Shown here piece by piece: positions 53,525 to 62,226 of a stretch of DNA of 64,000 bases. Each line of letters begins with the position of its first letter. The first letter of the stretch is position 1. A program made the translations under genes and the position numbers. Location of the stretch: positions 1,426,001 to 1,490,000 of the forward strand of contig NZ_CAJQUM010000001.1 of NCBI RefSeq assembly GCF_907163265.1, given 5' to 3'. The notes under the pieces are model-generated. The model had not been told where the DNA came from, ran no database searches, and saw nothing but the letters and a program-made list of their open reading frames with translations. Source of the stretch: Georgfuchsia toluolica (lineage in GTDB: Bacteria > Pseudomonadota > Gammaproteobacteria > Burkholderiales > Rhodocyclaceae).

Positions 53525-54012
53525 AGGCGCGGCTGCAGAAGCTGTGGGAATCACGCTCGCCGCGCGACCGGGTGATCATCGTCACGCTGGCCGTGGTTGT
53601 GGGAGCCATGCTGTACCTGTTGCTGGTGCAGTCGGCGAACCAGGCTCGAACCCAACTGGGAGCATCGGTATCCGTTCTGCGTGCACAGGCGCTGCGTCTG
53701 GAATCCGATGCAAACGAACTCGCCCGCGTGCGCGCTATGCCTTCACCTCCCACGCCGCAGTCCGACCTGCGTACGCAAATACAGTCTCAGGCCAATGCCA
53801 CCGGACTCGGGCGCGCGCTGCTGCGCATCGATGCCAGAGGGGCCGATCAGGTGCAAGTGGTATTCGGGTCGGTGCCTTTCGCCGACTGGCTGGCCTGGGT
53901 CGCAACCCTGCAGGAGCAGCGCATCCGGCTTGACACCAGCCGCATTGAGGCCCTGACCACGCCGGGATTGGTGAGCATAACCGCCACCTTCACCCGCGCC
54001 AAAGCACAGTGA
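53521..54012 (+). CDS. gspM: Type II secretion inner-membrane protein GspM
   Basis: The 163-residue protein starts with a cytoplasmic segment WESRSPRDRVII, then a membrane helix (VTLAVVVGAMLYLLLVQSA). A periplasmic domain holds VQVVFGSVPFADWLAWVATLQEQ, typical of GspM. It pairs with GspL. Overlaps gspN by 4 bp. Confidence 0.93.
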   Translation: MKARLQKLWESRSPRDRVIIVTLAVVVGAMLYLLLVQSANQARTQLGASVSVLRAQALRLESDANELARVRAMPSPPTPQSDLRTQIQSQANATGLGRALLRIDARGADQVQVVFGSVPFADWLAWVATLQEQRIRLDTSRIEALTTPGLVSITATFTRAKAQ

Positions 54013-54752
54013 GCCGCTGGCTACTGATTGGCCTTGGGCTTGCTGTCTTTGCGCTTGGACTGATCGCCACCGCGCCGTCGACCCTGATCGACGCACGCCT
54101 GGCACAAGCCAGTGCAGGCGCGCTGCGTCTCGCTGAAGCCAGCGGTACGTTATGGTCGGGGACGGGACAGATCGAGATCCTCGATGTAAACCGCCGTAGC
54201 GGAATCGCAAAGAGCATCGCCTGGAAAATCCGACCCGCGTATCTGCTGCGCGGAAAACTCCGGTATGAAGTCACACTGGATCGTGCGCCCCGGCATTTTC
54301 CAGTGACGATTACGCCGTCACGGATCGAAGTAGAGGATGCCGACATCGACTTGCCCGCCGCCGCACTCGGCCTTGGCATACCCAAGCTGGCCCCGCTCGG
54401 ACTCACTGGCGACATGCTGTTGCACATTGCACGGCTTACCTTCGGGCGCGACTCGATCCAGGGCAACGCCACACTGCAATGGCGCGGCGCAGGATCGGCG
54501 TTTACACGAGTCTCGCCTCTGGGCGACTATGAACTGCGACTCGATGGTGACGGCGCCACGGTACGAACGTCGCTGCGCACGGTTCAGGGACCATTGCAGC
54601 TCGACGGCGAAGGTTCATGGTACGGTGGGGGCAATCTCGCGTTTTCGGGCACTGCCCACATTCCACCGCAGCACCAGCAACAGCTCGCGCCGCTGTTGCG
54701 AATGATCGCCGTCGAACGTGGCGATGGAAGCTTCGCACTACAACTCAAATAG
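54009..54752 (+). CDS. gspN: Type II secretion protein GspN
   Basis: The 247-residue protein begins with GTG and a signal-anchor helix (WLLIGLGLAVFALGLIATAPSTLI). It shows the GspN pattern ASGTLWSGTGQIEI, repeated beta-strand sequence (LDGDGATVRTSLRTVQGPLQLDGEGSWY) and a C-terminal FSGTAHIPPQHQQQLAPLL. Its role in secretion is not well defined. Last gene of gspGHIJKLMN. Confidence 0.9.
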   Translation: MSRWLLIGLGLAVFALGLIATAPSTLIDARLAQASAGALRLAEASGTLWSGTGQIEILDVNRRSGIAKSIAWKIRPAYLLRGKLRYEVTLDRAPRHFPVTITPSRIEVEDADIDLPAAALGLGIPKLAPLGLTGDMLLHIARLTFGRDSIQGNATLQWRGAGSAFTRVSPLGDYELRLDGDGATVRTSLRTVQGPLQLDGEGSWYGGGNLAFSGTAHIPPQHQQQLAPLLRMIAVERGDGSFALQLK

Positions 54753-55098
54753 CGGAATCGAAAGCGTGATTCCGTTCGCATAATCACACAATCAAAGACT
54801 GACGGACTATAAAAACTCGGAGGCCGCGGCATACCGGGAGGGTTTTGATCATCTGTTTGATCTGTATCAGCTTTGATCCATGTCAATAAAGAAATTATGG
54901 TTACTAGTATCCTTTGTAACGTTTTATTACTGGCATGTGATGGCGCTTTTATTAATTAATAACTTTAGCATTAACAGGAGATTGGCAAGTCAGAAGGCAG
55001 TTTCGGGGAATGGCAGTACCTAAACAAATGCAAATGCAAATGCGGCTCCTTAGGAACCGTGGTGACGTTTTGGAGTTATCTCTAATTAGGAGAAATAA
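54753..55098. other. 346-bp intergenic region with two FNR-like sites
   Basis: No gene is seen between gspN and the first collagen-like decaheme gene. TTGATCTGTATCAG at 54857-54870 and TTGATCCATGTCAA at 54873-54886 each match the FNR palindrome with one mismatch and lie almost side by side, about 215-240 bp upstream of the start. TAGGAGAAATAA forms the ribosome site. Confidence 0.6.
54857..54886 (+). promoter_or_regulatory. Tandem near-consensus FNR/Anr boxes
   Basis: Two imperfect TTGAT-N4-ATCAA palindromes are spaced 16 bp centre to centre. Tandem sites of this type could control the downstream decaheme lipoprotein gene under low oxygen. One base in each deviates from consensus, so binding must be tested. 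Confidence 0.55.
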
Positions 55099-55423
55099 AT
55101 GAAGTTTATAACACTGATCCGATTGGGTCTTGTAATGCTGATAGCCGGTACTTTGGCTGGATGCGGCGATGATGGCAGCAACGGCTCACCCGGCGCAACG
55201 GGGGCACAGGGTCCGGCGGGTCCGGCAGGCCCAGCGGGCCAGGATGCGGTTGCCACAGTCGCGGTGGCCAGCAACACCGCTACGCCTACTTCGGCTTCAA
55301 CTGCGGCCTGGGCGGCACTGGCACCACAGGTCACGGTGCAAAGCGTGACCATCGCCAGCGCCCCCGTCGTCAATTTCACGGTGAAAGATGCCGCCGGCAA
55401 TCCGGTGGTGGGTCTGGGCAACA
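55099..55423. repeat. Direct repeat copy A (5' end of decaheme copy 1)
   Basis: These 325 bp equal 58440-58764 with one visible mismatch (codon 4, ATA versus AAA). They cover the signal, collagen-like stretch and part of the first beta domain. Identity ends sharply inside the gene. Confidence 0.92.
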
Positions 55424-57786
55424 CATCGCAAAGCGCGACCGCCACAGTTCCCAGCTATCCCAATCTGGCTTTCGCCCTGGCCAAACTGGTTCCCGGTACT
55501 AGCGGCGCTCCCAGCAAGTGGGTTAGCTACATCGTGACCACGGTGCCGACCAAGAATGCGACCACCGGCGCCATTACCGCCTCGGTCCCGACCCGGCCCA
55601 GTTCCGACAACACCGGTACGCTGGTCGATAACGGGAATGGCAGCTACACCTACACCTTCTATCGCGACATCACCAAGATCAAGGACGAAGTTGCGGCAGC
55701 CACGCTGACCGCGCCCAACGTCGCCGCGGATCTGGGCGATCTGACCTATAATGCGAACGCGGTTCACCGCTTGGTGATCCAGCTTTCCGGCAACGCACCC
55801 GGCACCGGCAGCAACACCCCCAATGGCGTTACCGTGACCCCTAGCGTCGCCATGGAGAATCCGGCCAACGCGATCTATGACTTCATTCCCGCCACCGGCC
55901 CGGTAGCCGCTACCGATCCTTCGCGCGACATCGTTGCTACGGCCAAGTGCAATGAATGCCACGGCAAGCTGGCGCTACACGGCGGTGGCCGTGTTGAAAC
56001 GAAATACTGCGTGGTCTGCCACACCGACCAGCGCAAGTACGGCCGTACCGAAGCCACGACCACGGCAACCGGCTTTTCCGGCAGCACCTACCGGATCGGC
56101 GGCAATGCAGTCGGCGACTTCCCCAACTACGTCCATAAACTCCATATGAGTCACCATTTGAGCAAGGACGGGTACAACTACGCCAATATCCTGTTCAACG
56201 AAATCACCTATCCGCAGGACATCAAGAACTGCGTCAAGTGCCACGATGGATCGGCGACCTCCAACGCCAAGACCGCCAATGGCGACAACTGGAAGAACGT
56301 GCCCAATCGCCTCGTTTGCGGTGCCTGCCACGACGGTATCAACTTTGCTACAGGCGGCGGAACGACTTTGAACGGTGAATTCGCCGGCCACGTCGGCGGC
56401 GCCAAGGCGGACGACTCTCAGTGCGCGCTGTGCCACGATGCCACTTCGATCGCGACGATTTACCACGTGACGGTCGATCCTGAAGGTTCGAGTGGTCGTG
56501 CCGGATACCCGGCAAACACCGCATTGGACACGCCCACGCCGGGTTTCCCCTCCGGACAAGGTCCTACGATTCCGCTGGCGTCCCAGCTCGGCAATCTGCC
56601 GGCTGGCGTCTTCAAGATGAATTTCGAGATCAAGCAGGTCACCGTCGCTGGTGCCGCCGGCGCCAAGAAAGCCACAGTCGTCTATCGCATCCTGAAAGAC
56701 GGACTGCCGGTCACCCTGAACGCCACGGGCTTCCTGATGAACAACGTCGATGGCACGCCCAGCATTTATGTGGCTTATGCGGTCACACAAGACGGCATTA
56801 CAAATCCGGCCGACTGGAATGCCAGCACCAATATGACGGTCAAGGCGCTGCGCGATGGTGCTTTGCAGACCGGCCCCGACGCGGATGGCTTCTACAGCGC
56901 GACGCTGAGCGGCACCATCCCTGACGCGGCGAAGATGGTCACCGCCGCGATTGGTATCAACTACCAAGGCTTCGTCCAGCTGGGTCACCCGGAATTCCCC
57001 AATGGAATCCGGCTGCGCGAACCGCAGTTCGTCATGAAGCTCGCGAACGGTTACACGGCTCGCCGCTCCATTGTCAGCAACGCCAAGTGCAACAACTGCC
57101 ATGGCCAGCTCGGTGTCAGCCCGTCCTTCCATGGCGGCGCACGCAACAACGGCGAAGGCTGCGCGATCTGTCATAACGCCAACAACGCGACCGGCCACAC
57201 CGGGGCAGCCAACAGCTTCGGCGGCGGCTGGAACGTCGGCATCAAGAACCTCGTGCACTCCATTCACGGATCGGCCAAGCGCGAACAGGATTTCAGCTAC
57301 GAAGCCACCGCCGCGAATCCGGGCGGCTTCGCGGAAGTCACCTATCCGGGCATCCTGAAGAACTGCGAGACCTGTCACGTGGCCGGCGCCTATGATTTCA
57401 GTGCCAGTGCGAACAGTGCTGCTCTGCCCAATCTGTTGTGGACCACGGATGCGAAGGGAGACATGAGCAATCCCACCCTGCTTCCTTCCATCGGCCTTTC
57501 GCCCTGGGTGACGATCAATGGCGCGGGGCAGATTAACTACTCCGCCAACAATCTGGTGACTTCACCGATTGCCTCTGCCTGCTTCGGCTGCCACGACAGC
57601 AGTCTGGCTGTCGCGCACATGGAATCGAACGGGGGCACCATCGTCCGGTTGTTCTCCAGCGTCGCCTCGACGGCAACGCGTCCGGCAATTGGCACAGCGT
57701 CGACGATGACATTTACCAAGACCGAGCAGTGCACGCTTTGCCATGGTTCCGGCAAAGTGGCCGACATCAAGGCCATGCATGAGTAA
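55099..57786 (+). CDS. OmcA/MtrC-family decaheme lipoprotein with collagen-like stalk (copy 1)
   Basis: The 895-residue protein has a lipoprotein signal (LIAGTLAGC, Cys22). A collagen-like stretch of eight Gly-X-Y triplets at residues 26-49 follows (including GPAGPAGPAG). A heme-free beta domain leads to five CXXCH motifs (CNECH, CVVCH, CVKCH, CGACH, CALCH), a second beta domain, and five more (CNNCH, CAICH, CETCH, CFGCH, CTLCH). It is thus a decaheme surface cytochrome for extracellular electron transfer. Its first 325 bp are almost identical to the next gene. GGAGAAATAA precedes the ATG. Confidence 0.92.
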   Translation: MKFITLIRLGLVMLIAGTLAGCGDDGSNGSPGATGAQGPAGPAGPAGQDAVATVAVASNTATPTSASTAAWAALAPQVTVQSVTIASAPVVNFTVKDAAGNPVVGLGNTSQSATATVPSYPNLAFALAKLVPGTSGAPSKWVSYIVTTVPTKNATTGAITASVPTRPSSDNTGTLVDNGNGSYTYTFYRDITKIKDEVAAATLTAPNVAADLGDLTYNANAVHRLVIQLSGNAPGTGSNTPNGVTVTPSVAMENPANAIYDFIPATGPVAATDPSRDIVATAKCNECHGKLALHGGGRVETKYCVVCHTDQRKYGRTEATTTATGFSGSTYRIGGNAVGDFPNYVHKLHMSHHLSKDGYNYANILFNEITYPQDIKNCVKCHDGSATSNAKTANGDNWKNVPNRLVCGACHDGINFATGGGTTLNGEFAGHVGGAKADDSQCALCHDATSIATIYHVTVDPEGSSGRAGYPANTALDTPTPGFPSGQGPTIPLASQLGNLPAGVFKMNFEIKQVTVAGAAGAKKATVVYRILKDGLPVTLNATGFLMNNVDGTPSIYVAYAVTQDGITNPADWNASTNMTVKALRDGALQTGPDADGFYSATLSGTIPDAAKMVTAAIGINYQGFVQLGHPEFPNGIRLREPQFVMKLANGYTARRSIVSNAKCNNCHGQLGVSPSFHGGARNNGEGCAICHNANNATGHTGAANSFGGGWNVGIKNLVHSIHGSAKREQDFSYEATAANPGGFAEVTYPGILKNCETCHVAGAYDFSASANSAALPNLLWTTDAKGDMSNPTLLPSIGLSPWVTINGAGQINYSANNLVTSPIASACFGCHDSSLAVAHMESNGGTIVRLFSSVASTATRPAIGTASTMTFTKTEQCTLCHGSGKVADIKAMHE

Positions 57787-57854
57787 TAAAGTGGCCGAGG
57801 TTTGGTCACGGTAACAGCCGGGGCACGGTGACCGTGCCTTGGCAAAGTGCCAAT

Positions 57855-57888
57855 AAACCCGGAGGCGGCAACGCTTCCGGGTTTTTTT
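57855..57888 (+). terminator. Intrinsic terminator after decaheme copy 1
   Basis: Arms AAACCCGGAGGC (57855-57866) and GCTTCCGGGTTT (57873-57884) form a 12-bp stem with one mismatched pair, followed by a run of seven T residues. It lies 69 bp past the stop codon. Confidence 0.85.
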
Positions 57889-58135
57889 CGTTTACTCCGG
57901 GTGCAACCGCGACATGGACTGCCGGCCATGGTCGATAGGCGATTACTCCAGGGAAATCCAGAAGCTATTTACTGCAACGCATGCAAACACGCTCAGCAAT
58001 GGGACGGCATTACAGCCTGGATGACAGCCGAGAGACTCCAATTAGCCTTAATCATCGGATACGGAGAGCATTTGTTGATCCAGATCATAAAAGCTGTCGT
58101 TATGCGCCGCATTTCAGGCTATGCGCCAAGAGCGC

Positions 58136-58149
58136 TTGATCTGTGTCAA
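58136..58149 (+). promoter_or_regulatory. FNR-like box upstream of decaheme copy 2
   Basis: TTGATCTGTGTCAA matches TTGAT-N4-ATCAA except one base. It lies 290 bp before the start of the second decaheme gene, comparable with the distance of the pair upstream of copy 1. Confidence 0.5.
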
Positions 58150-58439
58150 ACAGGGCACATTATGTTGCCCGTATATTTTGTTACCGCTAGTTACGGATTG
58201 TCTGGTAGCGAAGCGCGCATAAATGGGGATGCGAGCTTGCCTCCATTGCATTACGCCGCGAACACGCTGTATCAGCATGAAGTAACGAACGCAAGTGGAT
58301 GAAATCCGCAGTTAAACATTCAGCATTACTGAGGGTTGGCAATCGAGCGCAGGTTCTTGAAACAGCAGTATCTAAGCAGTGCGACTCCTTACGGAATCGT
58401 ATCGGGGTTTTTTAGTTATCTTCTAATTGGGAGAAATAA

Positions 58440-58764
58440 ATGAAGTTTAAAACACTGATCCGATTGGGTCTTGTAATGCTGATAGCCGGTACTTTGGCTG
58501 GATGCGGCGATGATGGCAGCAACGGCTCACCCGGCGCAACGGGGGCACAGGGTCCGGCGGGTCCGGCAGGCCCAGCGGGCCAGGATGCGGTTGCCACAGT
58601 CGCGGTGGCCAGCAACACCGCTACGCCTACTTCGGCTTCAACTGCGGCCTGGGCGGCACTGGCACCACAGGTCACGGTGCAAAGCGTGACCATCGCCAGC
58701 GCCCCCGTCGTCAATTTCACGGTGAAAGATGCCGCCGGCAATCCGGTGGTGGGTCTGGGCAACA
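58440..58764. repeat. Direct repeat copy B (5' end of decaheme copy 2)
   Basis: This is the partner of 55099-55423, 3341 bp away. The near-perfect identity, against strong divergence downstream, points to gene conversion or a recent partial duplication. Confidence 0.92.
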
Positions 58765-61211
58765 AGTCCCAAAGCGCCACCGCCACTGTGGCCAGCTTGA
58801 CCAACCTCGGTTTCACCCTGGCCAAGTTGGTACCCGGCACCAACGGCGCCCCCAGCAAGTGGGTCAGCTATAACGTACTCAGGCCGGTAACCGTAGCCGA
58901 GAAGGCGGGGACTATCGCTGCCACAACGTCCTGCGATTCCGCCACTGCTCCGACCTGGTGCGGTACTTTCCCCACTACGGATGCTCAAGGCACCTTGGTC
59001 GATAACGGTGATGGCACCTACCAATACACCTTCTACCGCGATCCCACGCAAGTCGCAACGCTTGCGGCGGCCCTGATAGACACAGCTAACGGCCTTAATA
59101 AAAAGGCCGATCTGGGCGATTTGAGCTTCGATGCGACCCTAACCCACCGTCTGGGAATTCAGCTCGGCGGCGCTGCCCCCGGCACCGGATCCAACACGCC
59201 CACTGCCGTGACCGTAACTCCCAGCGTGAATATGGTTAACACCGCGAACGCCGTGTTTGATTTCCGCCCCGATGGCGGCTCCCTGGCCAGCACGCGCAAT
59301 ATCGTCAAGATCGATTCCTGCAGCGGATGCCACGCCGGGAAAGTCCTGGCCCACGGCAGTCGCAAGGATCCGCAATATTGCGTGACCTGCCATACCGACC
59401 AGATCAGGTACTCCTTCAGCCAGGAAGCGAGCAGTACCGATGGCGGCATGACCCTGACCGGAACCACCCGCCAGACCACCGCCGTCGTCGATGGTCGCGC
59501 CTTGGGCAACCTCCCCAATATGCTGCATCACATCCACATGGGTGAGAAGCTGCTCAAGCAGGGCTACAACTTTAATAACTCCTCTGAAGGCAAATTCAAC
59601 GAGGTTACCTATCCGCAGCCGGTTACAAACTGCGTCAAGTGCCACGATGGTTCGGCCACTGCGGTCAACAAGACCGCCAACGGCGACAACTGGAAGATGG
59701 TGCCCAGCCGCCTCGCCTGCGGCGCTTGCCATGACGGCATCAACTTTGCCACCGGCGGCGGAACGACTTTGAACGGTGAATTCGCCGGCCACGTTGGCGG
59801 TGCCAAGGCGGACGACTCTCAGTGCGCGCTCTGCCATGGTGCGGCTGATATTCCGATGTATCACGTAACGGTCGATCCTACGGGCTCCAATGGCGGCCGT
59901 GGCGGTTACCCGCTGAACACTGCAGTGGACACGCCTACCGTCGGTTACGCGGCCGGAATGGGTCCTGATATCGCTCTGGCATCGCAGCTGAATATGCCAG
60001 CCGGCGCCTACAAGATTGGTCTCGAGATCAAGTCGGCCAGCGTGGCCAGCAATAAAGCCACCGTGGTATATCGCATCCTGAAGGATGATGGAGCTGGTGG
60101 AGCAATGGCACCGGTCACCTTGAACGCCAAGCCTGCCTGCGCCACAACAGTCCCGGCAACCTGTACCTATCAAGACAAGGACTATCTGATCAACAACCTT
60201 GCCGGGTCGCCCAGTATCTATGTGGTTTACGCTGCTGCTACGGATGGCGTTGCAAGTCCGGCCGACTGGACTGGTTCCATTAGCGCCAGCGTGAGCGATC
60301 TTCGTGACGGCATAGCAAGCAAAGGGACCCAGACCGGCCCCGATGTGGACGGCTATTACACGGCAACCTTGGCCACCGCTCTTCCGGCCGGTGCGAAGTT
60401 GGTAACCGCGGCGCTTGGCGTCAATTACAACGGTTTCGTCCAACTGAACCTTGCCGATTATCCGAAAGGACTGCGCCTGCGCGAGACACAGTTTGCGATA
60501 AAGACCGCGACCGGTTACACCGCCCGCCGTTCCGTTGTCAGTAATGCAAAATGCAACAACTGCCATGGACAACTGGGTGTCGACCCGTCCTTCCACAGCG
60601 GCTCGCGTAACAATGGCGAAGGCTGCCCCATCTGCCATACGGCGAACACCCCGGCTGGCCATGGCGCCACCGGCTGGAGTCTGCAGGCCAAAAACATGAT
60701 TCACAGCATCCATGGCGCTTCGAAGCGGACGCAGGATTTCACCTACCAGGCCACCGCCGAAAACCCGAAGGGTTTTGGTGACGTCACCTATCCGGGCGTG
60801 CTGAAAAAATGCGAAACCTGTCACGTTCCTGGCAGTTATGACTTCGGCGCGACCGCAAATGCGGCTGCCGTACCCAATCTGCTGTGGGCGACGGATACCA
60901 ATGCCGTGACCCATACGGCTGGGAGCCTTGATCTTTCACCCTGGGTAACGACGAATGGCGCCGGCCCTGGTGATTACTCAACCGATAACTTGGTGAGCTC
61001 ACCGATCGCCTCTGCCTGCTTCGGTTGCCATGACAGCAGTTTAGCCGTATCGCACATGGAGTCGAATGGCGGCACCATCGTCAGGCGGGCTTCAACCGTT
61101 ACGGTTACTGGCACCGGTGTTCGCACCAGCGGCTTTGCCAAGGCCGAACAATGCACACTTTGCCATGCTTCAGGCAAATTGGCCGACATCAAGACCATGC
61201 ATGCGCAATAG
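58440..61211 (+). CDS. OmcA/MtrC-family decaheme lipoprotein with collagen-like stalk (copy 2)
   Basis: The 923-residue paralog of copy 1 has the same lipobox Cys22 and Gly-X-Y stretch. Ten CXXCH motifs are present (CSGCH, CVTCH, CVKCH, CGACH, CALCH; CNNCH, CPICH, CETCH, CFGCH, CTLCH) in two pentaheme groups between beta domains. Beyond the shared 5' end the two diverge, notably in a roughly 40-residue stretch near 140-185 containing CDSATAPTWCGTF, a possible disulfide loop absent from copy 1, and around the first heme. It is a second surface electron-transfer cytochrome. Confidence 0.92.
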   Translation: MKFKTLIRLGLVMLIAGTLAGCGDDGSNGSPGATGAQGPAGPAGPAGQDAVATVAVASNTATPTSASTAAWAALAPQVTVQSVTIASAPVVNFTVKDAAGNPVVGLGNKSQSATATVASLTNLGFTLAKLVPGTNGAPSKWVSYNVLRPVTVAEKAGTIAATTSCDSATAPTWCGTFPTTDAQGTLVDNGDGTYQYTFYRDPTQVATLAAALIDTANGLNKKADLGDLSFDATLTHRLGIQLGGAAPGTGSNTPTAVTVTPSVNMVNTANAVFDFRPDGGSLASTRNIVKIDSCSGCHAGKVLAHGSRKDPQYCVTCHTDQIRYSFSQEASSTDGGMTLTGTTRQTTAVVDGRALGNLPNMLHHIHMGEKLLKQGYNFNNSSEGKFNEVTYPQPVTNCVKCHDGSATAVNKTANGDNWKMVPSRLACGACHDGINFATGGGTTLNGEFAGHVGGAKADDSQCALCHGAADIPMYHVTVDPTGSNGGRGGYPLNTAVDTPTVGYAAGMGPDIALASQLNMPAGAYKIGLEIKSASVASNKATVVYRILKDDGAGGAMAPVTLNAKPACATTVPATCTYQDKDYLINNLAGSPSIYVVYAAATDGVASPADWTGSISASVSDLRDGIASKGTQTGPDVDGYYTATLATALPAGAKLVTAALGVNYNGFVQLNLADYPKGLRLRETQFAIKTATGYTARRSVVSNAKCNNCHGQLGVDPSFHSGSRNNGEGCPICHTANTPAGHGATGWSLQAKNMIHSIHGASKRTQDFTYQATAENPKGFGDVTYPGVLKKCETCHVPGSYDFGATANAAAVPNLLWATDTNAVTHTAGSLDLSPWVTTNGAGPGDYSTDNLVSSPIASACFGCHDSSLAVSHMESNGGTIVRRASTVTVTGTGVRTSGFAKAEQCTLCHASGKLADIKTMHAQ

Positions 61212-61266
61212 TCGATGACAGCAACAAGGCCGGAGAACGGTTAATCCGTCTCCGGCGCAGTACCCC

Positions 61267-61299
61267 AACCGGAAGCGCATCGCTTCCGGTTTCTTTTTG
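61267..61299 (+). terminator. Intrinsic terminator after decaheme copy 2
   Basis: AACCGGAAGCG (61267-61277) and CGCTTCCGGTT (61281-61291) pair perfectly around a CAT loop, followed by TCTTTTTG. It lies about 55 bp past the stop. Confidence 0.87.
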
Positions 61300-61379
61300 A
61301 TAGTGCGCATTGACAACAATGGCGGCGTTCGCTATATCTTTCCCATTCCAGCCTTTTCCAGAAAACCCAGGAGAATTTC

Positions 61380-61817
61380 ATGCAATACAAACACAGTTTC
61401 ATCCCATCCGTTCTGATCGCCGCAGCACTGATGCTGACCACCAGCCTGTCCCTGGCCGTGGAGAACGCGGCAGAGGATAGCTCGGGGGCGAAAGCTGCCA
61501 GCGTTGTCAAGACAACAGGAGTCAAGGCCAAGAAGCCCGCTGTTCCTGCCAAAGCCGCAAAGGTTGCCCCGAAAAATCTGGTTGATATCAACAGTGCGAG
61601 CAAGGAAGCGTTGATGAAACTCCCCGGCATCGACGCCACTGCAGCCGACAAGATCATCGCCGGCCGACCTTACCTTAGCAAGGCCCATCTGGTTACCCAA
61701 AACGTCCTCGCCCGCAGTGTCTACGAAAATCTCAAGACGAAGGTGGTCGCCAAGCAGAACAAGGCGACCGCGAAGAAACTTGAAGAGTTGCAGAAACTGG
61801 CGGAGAAGAAGCACTGA
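61380..61817 (+). CDS. Secreted helix-hairpin-helix protein (ComEA-like domain)
   Basis: The 145-residue protein has a signal peptide (SVLIAAALMLTTSLSLA), then a Lys/Ala/Pro-rich segment (residues 30-65). A helix-hairpin-helix domain follows at about 67-115 (VDINSASKEALMKLPGID, then AADKIIAGRPY), the ComEA-type fold that binds DNA or proteins. The tail is Lys-rich and helical (KKLEELQKLAEKKH). The HhH suggests DNA contact in the periplasm, but the partner is unknown. It is an isolated unit flanked by terminators between two surface cytochrome genes. Confidence 0.82.
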   Translation: MQYKHSFIPSVLIAAALMLTTSLSLAVENAAEDSSGAKAASVVKTTGVKAKKPAVPAKAAKVAPKNLVDINSASKEALMKLPGIDATAADKIIAGRPYLSKAHLVTQNVLARSVYENLKTKVVAKQNKATAKKLEELQKLAEKKH

Positions 61818-62226
61818 CCATGTGAAACGGTTGATGGCACCAAAACCGGGGGCATGCTTAATGCGTCTCGGCGCAGCACCAGAAATGGAAGCGTTATGGC
61901 TTCCGTTTTTTCGCCTGGGATACGACTCCCGGTGAGACAGGCCCGCTATTGAACCCATGCCATTCCAGCGTGATGCCCGAAAGTTCAAAGCATAGGTAGA
62001 ACAGCCCATTGACAGAGCAGGCGACCTTGGCTAGTAATAAATAATGTAAAAGAATGTAAGCAAGCTCAAGATAATGACTGCCTGGTTAATTCCTCAGGTG
62101 GTTATTTTTTGCAACGCAAATGCCAAGTAAACCGATAGAAGATATACGCATGCGAGAAAAAATCTGACTTGATTCACGGCCTCATTGACTACAACAATCA
62201 GACTTCTAACGATAACGGAGAACACA
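61818..62226. other. 409-bp intergenic region before the third decaheme gene
   Basis: It begins with a terminator hairpin and then holds AT-rich sequence without a credible gene. CGGAGAACACA just before 62227 is the ribosome site. I see no good FNR box here. Confidence 0.5.
61885..61911 (+). terminator. Intrinsic terminator after the HhH protein gene
   Basis: GGAAGC (61887-61892) pairs with GCTTCC (61899-61904) around a six-base loop, followed by GTTTTTTCG. It lies about 70 bp past the stop. Confidence 0.7.

Larger units (their letters stand above)
57787..58439. other. 653-bp intergenic region between two decaheme genes
   Basis: An intrinsic terminator lies near its start and an FNR-like site in the middle. 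A 151-codon open frame (57847-58302) begins inside the terminator, has no recognisable domain, and is judged spurious. Its last 60 bp resemble the region before 55099, ending GGGAGAAATAA. Confidence 0.55.

Noticed and set aside
57847-58302. 151-codon plus-strand frame between two decaheme genes
   Set aside because: It starts inside an intrinsic terminator, has no ribosome site or domain, and contains only a CNACKH string rather than a heme motif.
59139-60914. 591-codon minus-strand frame opposite decaheme copy 2, and a similar one at 55975-57378 opposite copy 1
   Set aside because: Both are shadows of decaheme genes whose heme motifs and signals are clear. Their similarity follows from the paralogy of the plus-strand genes.
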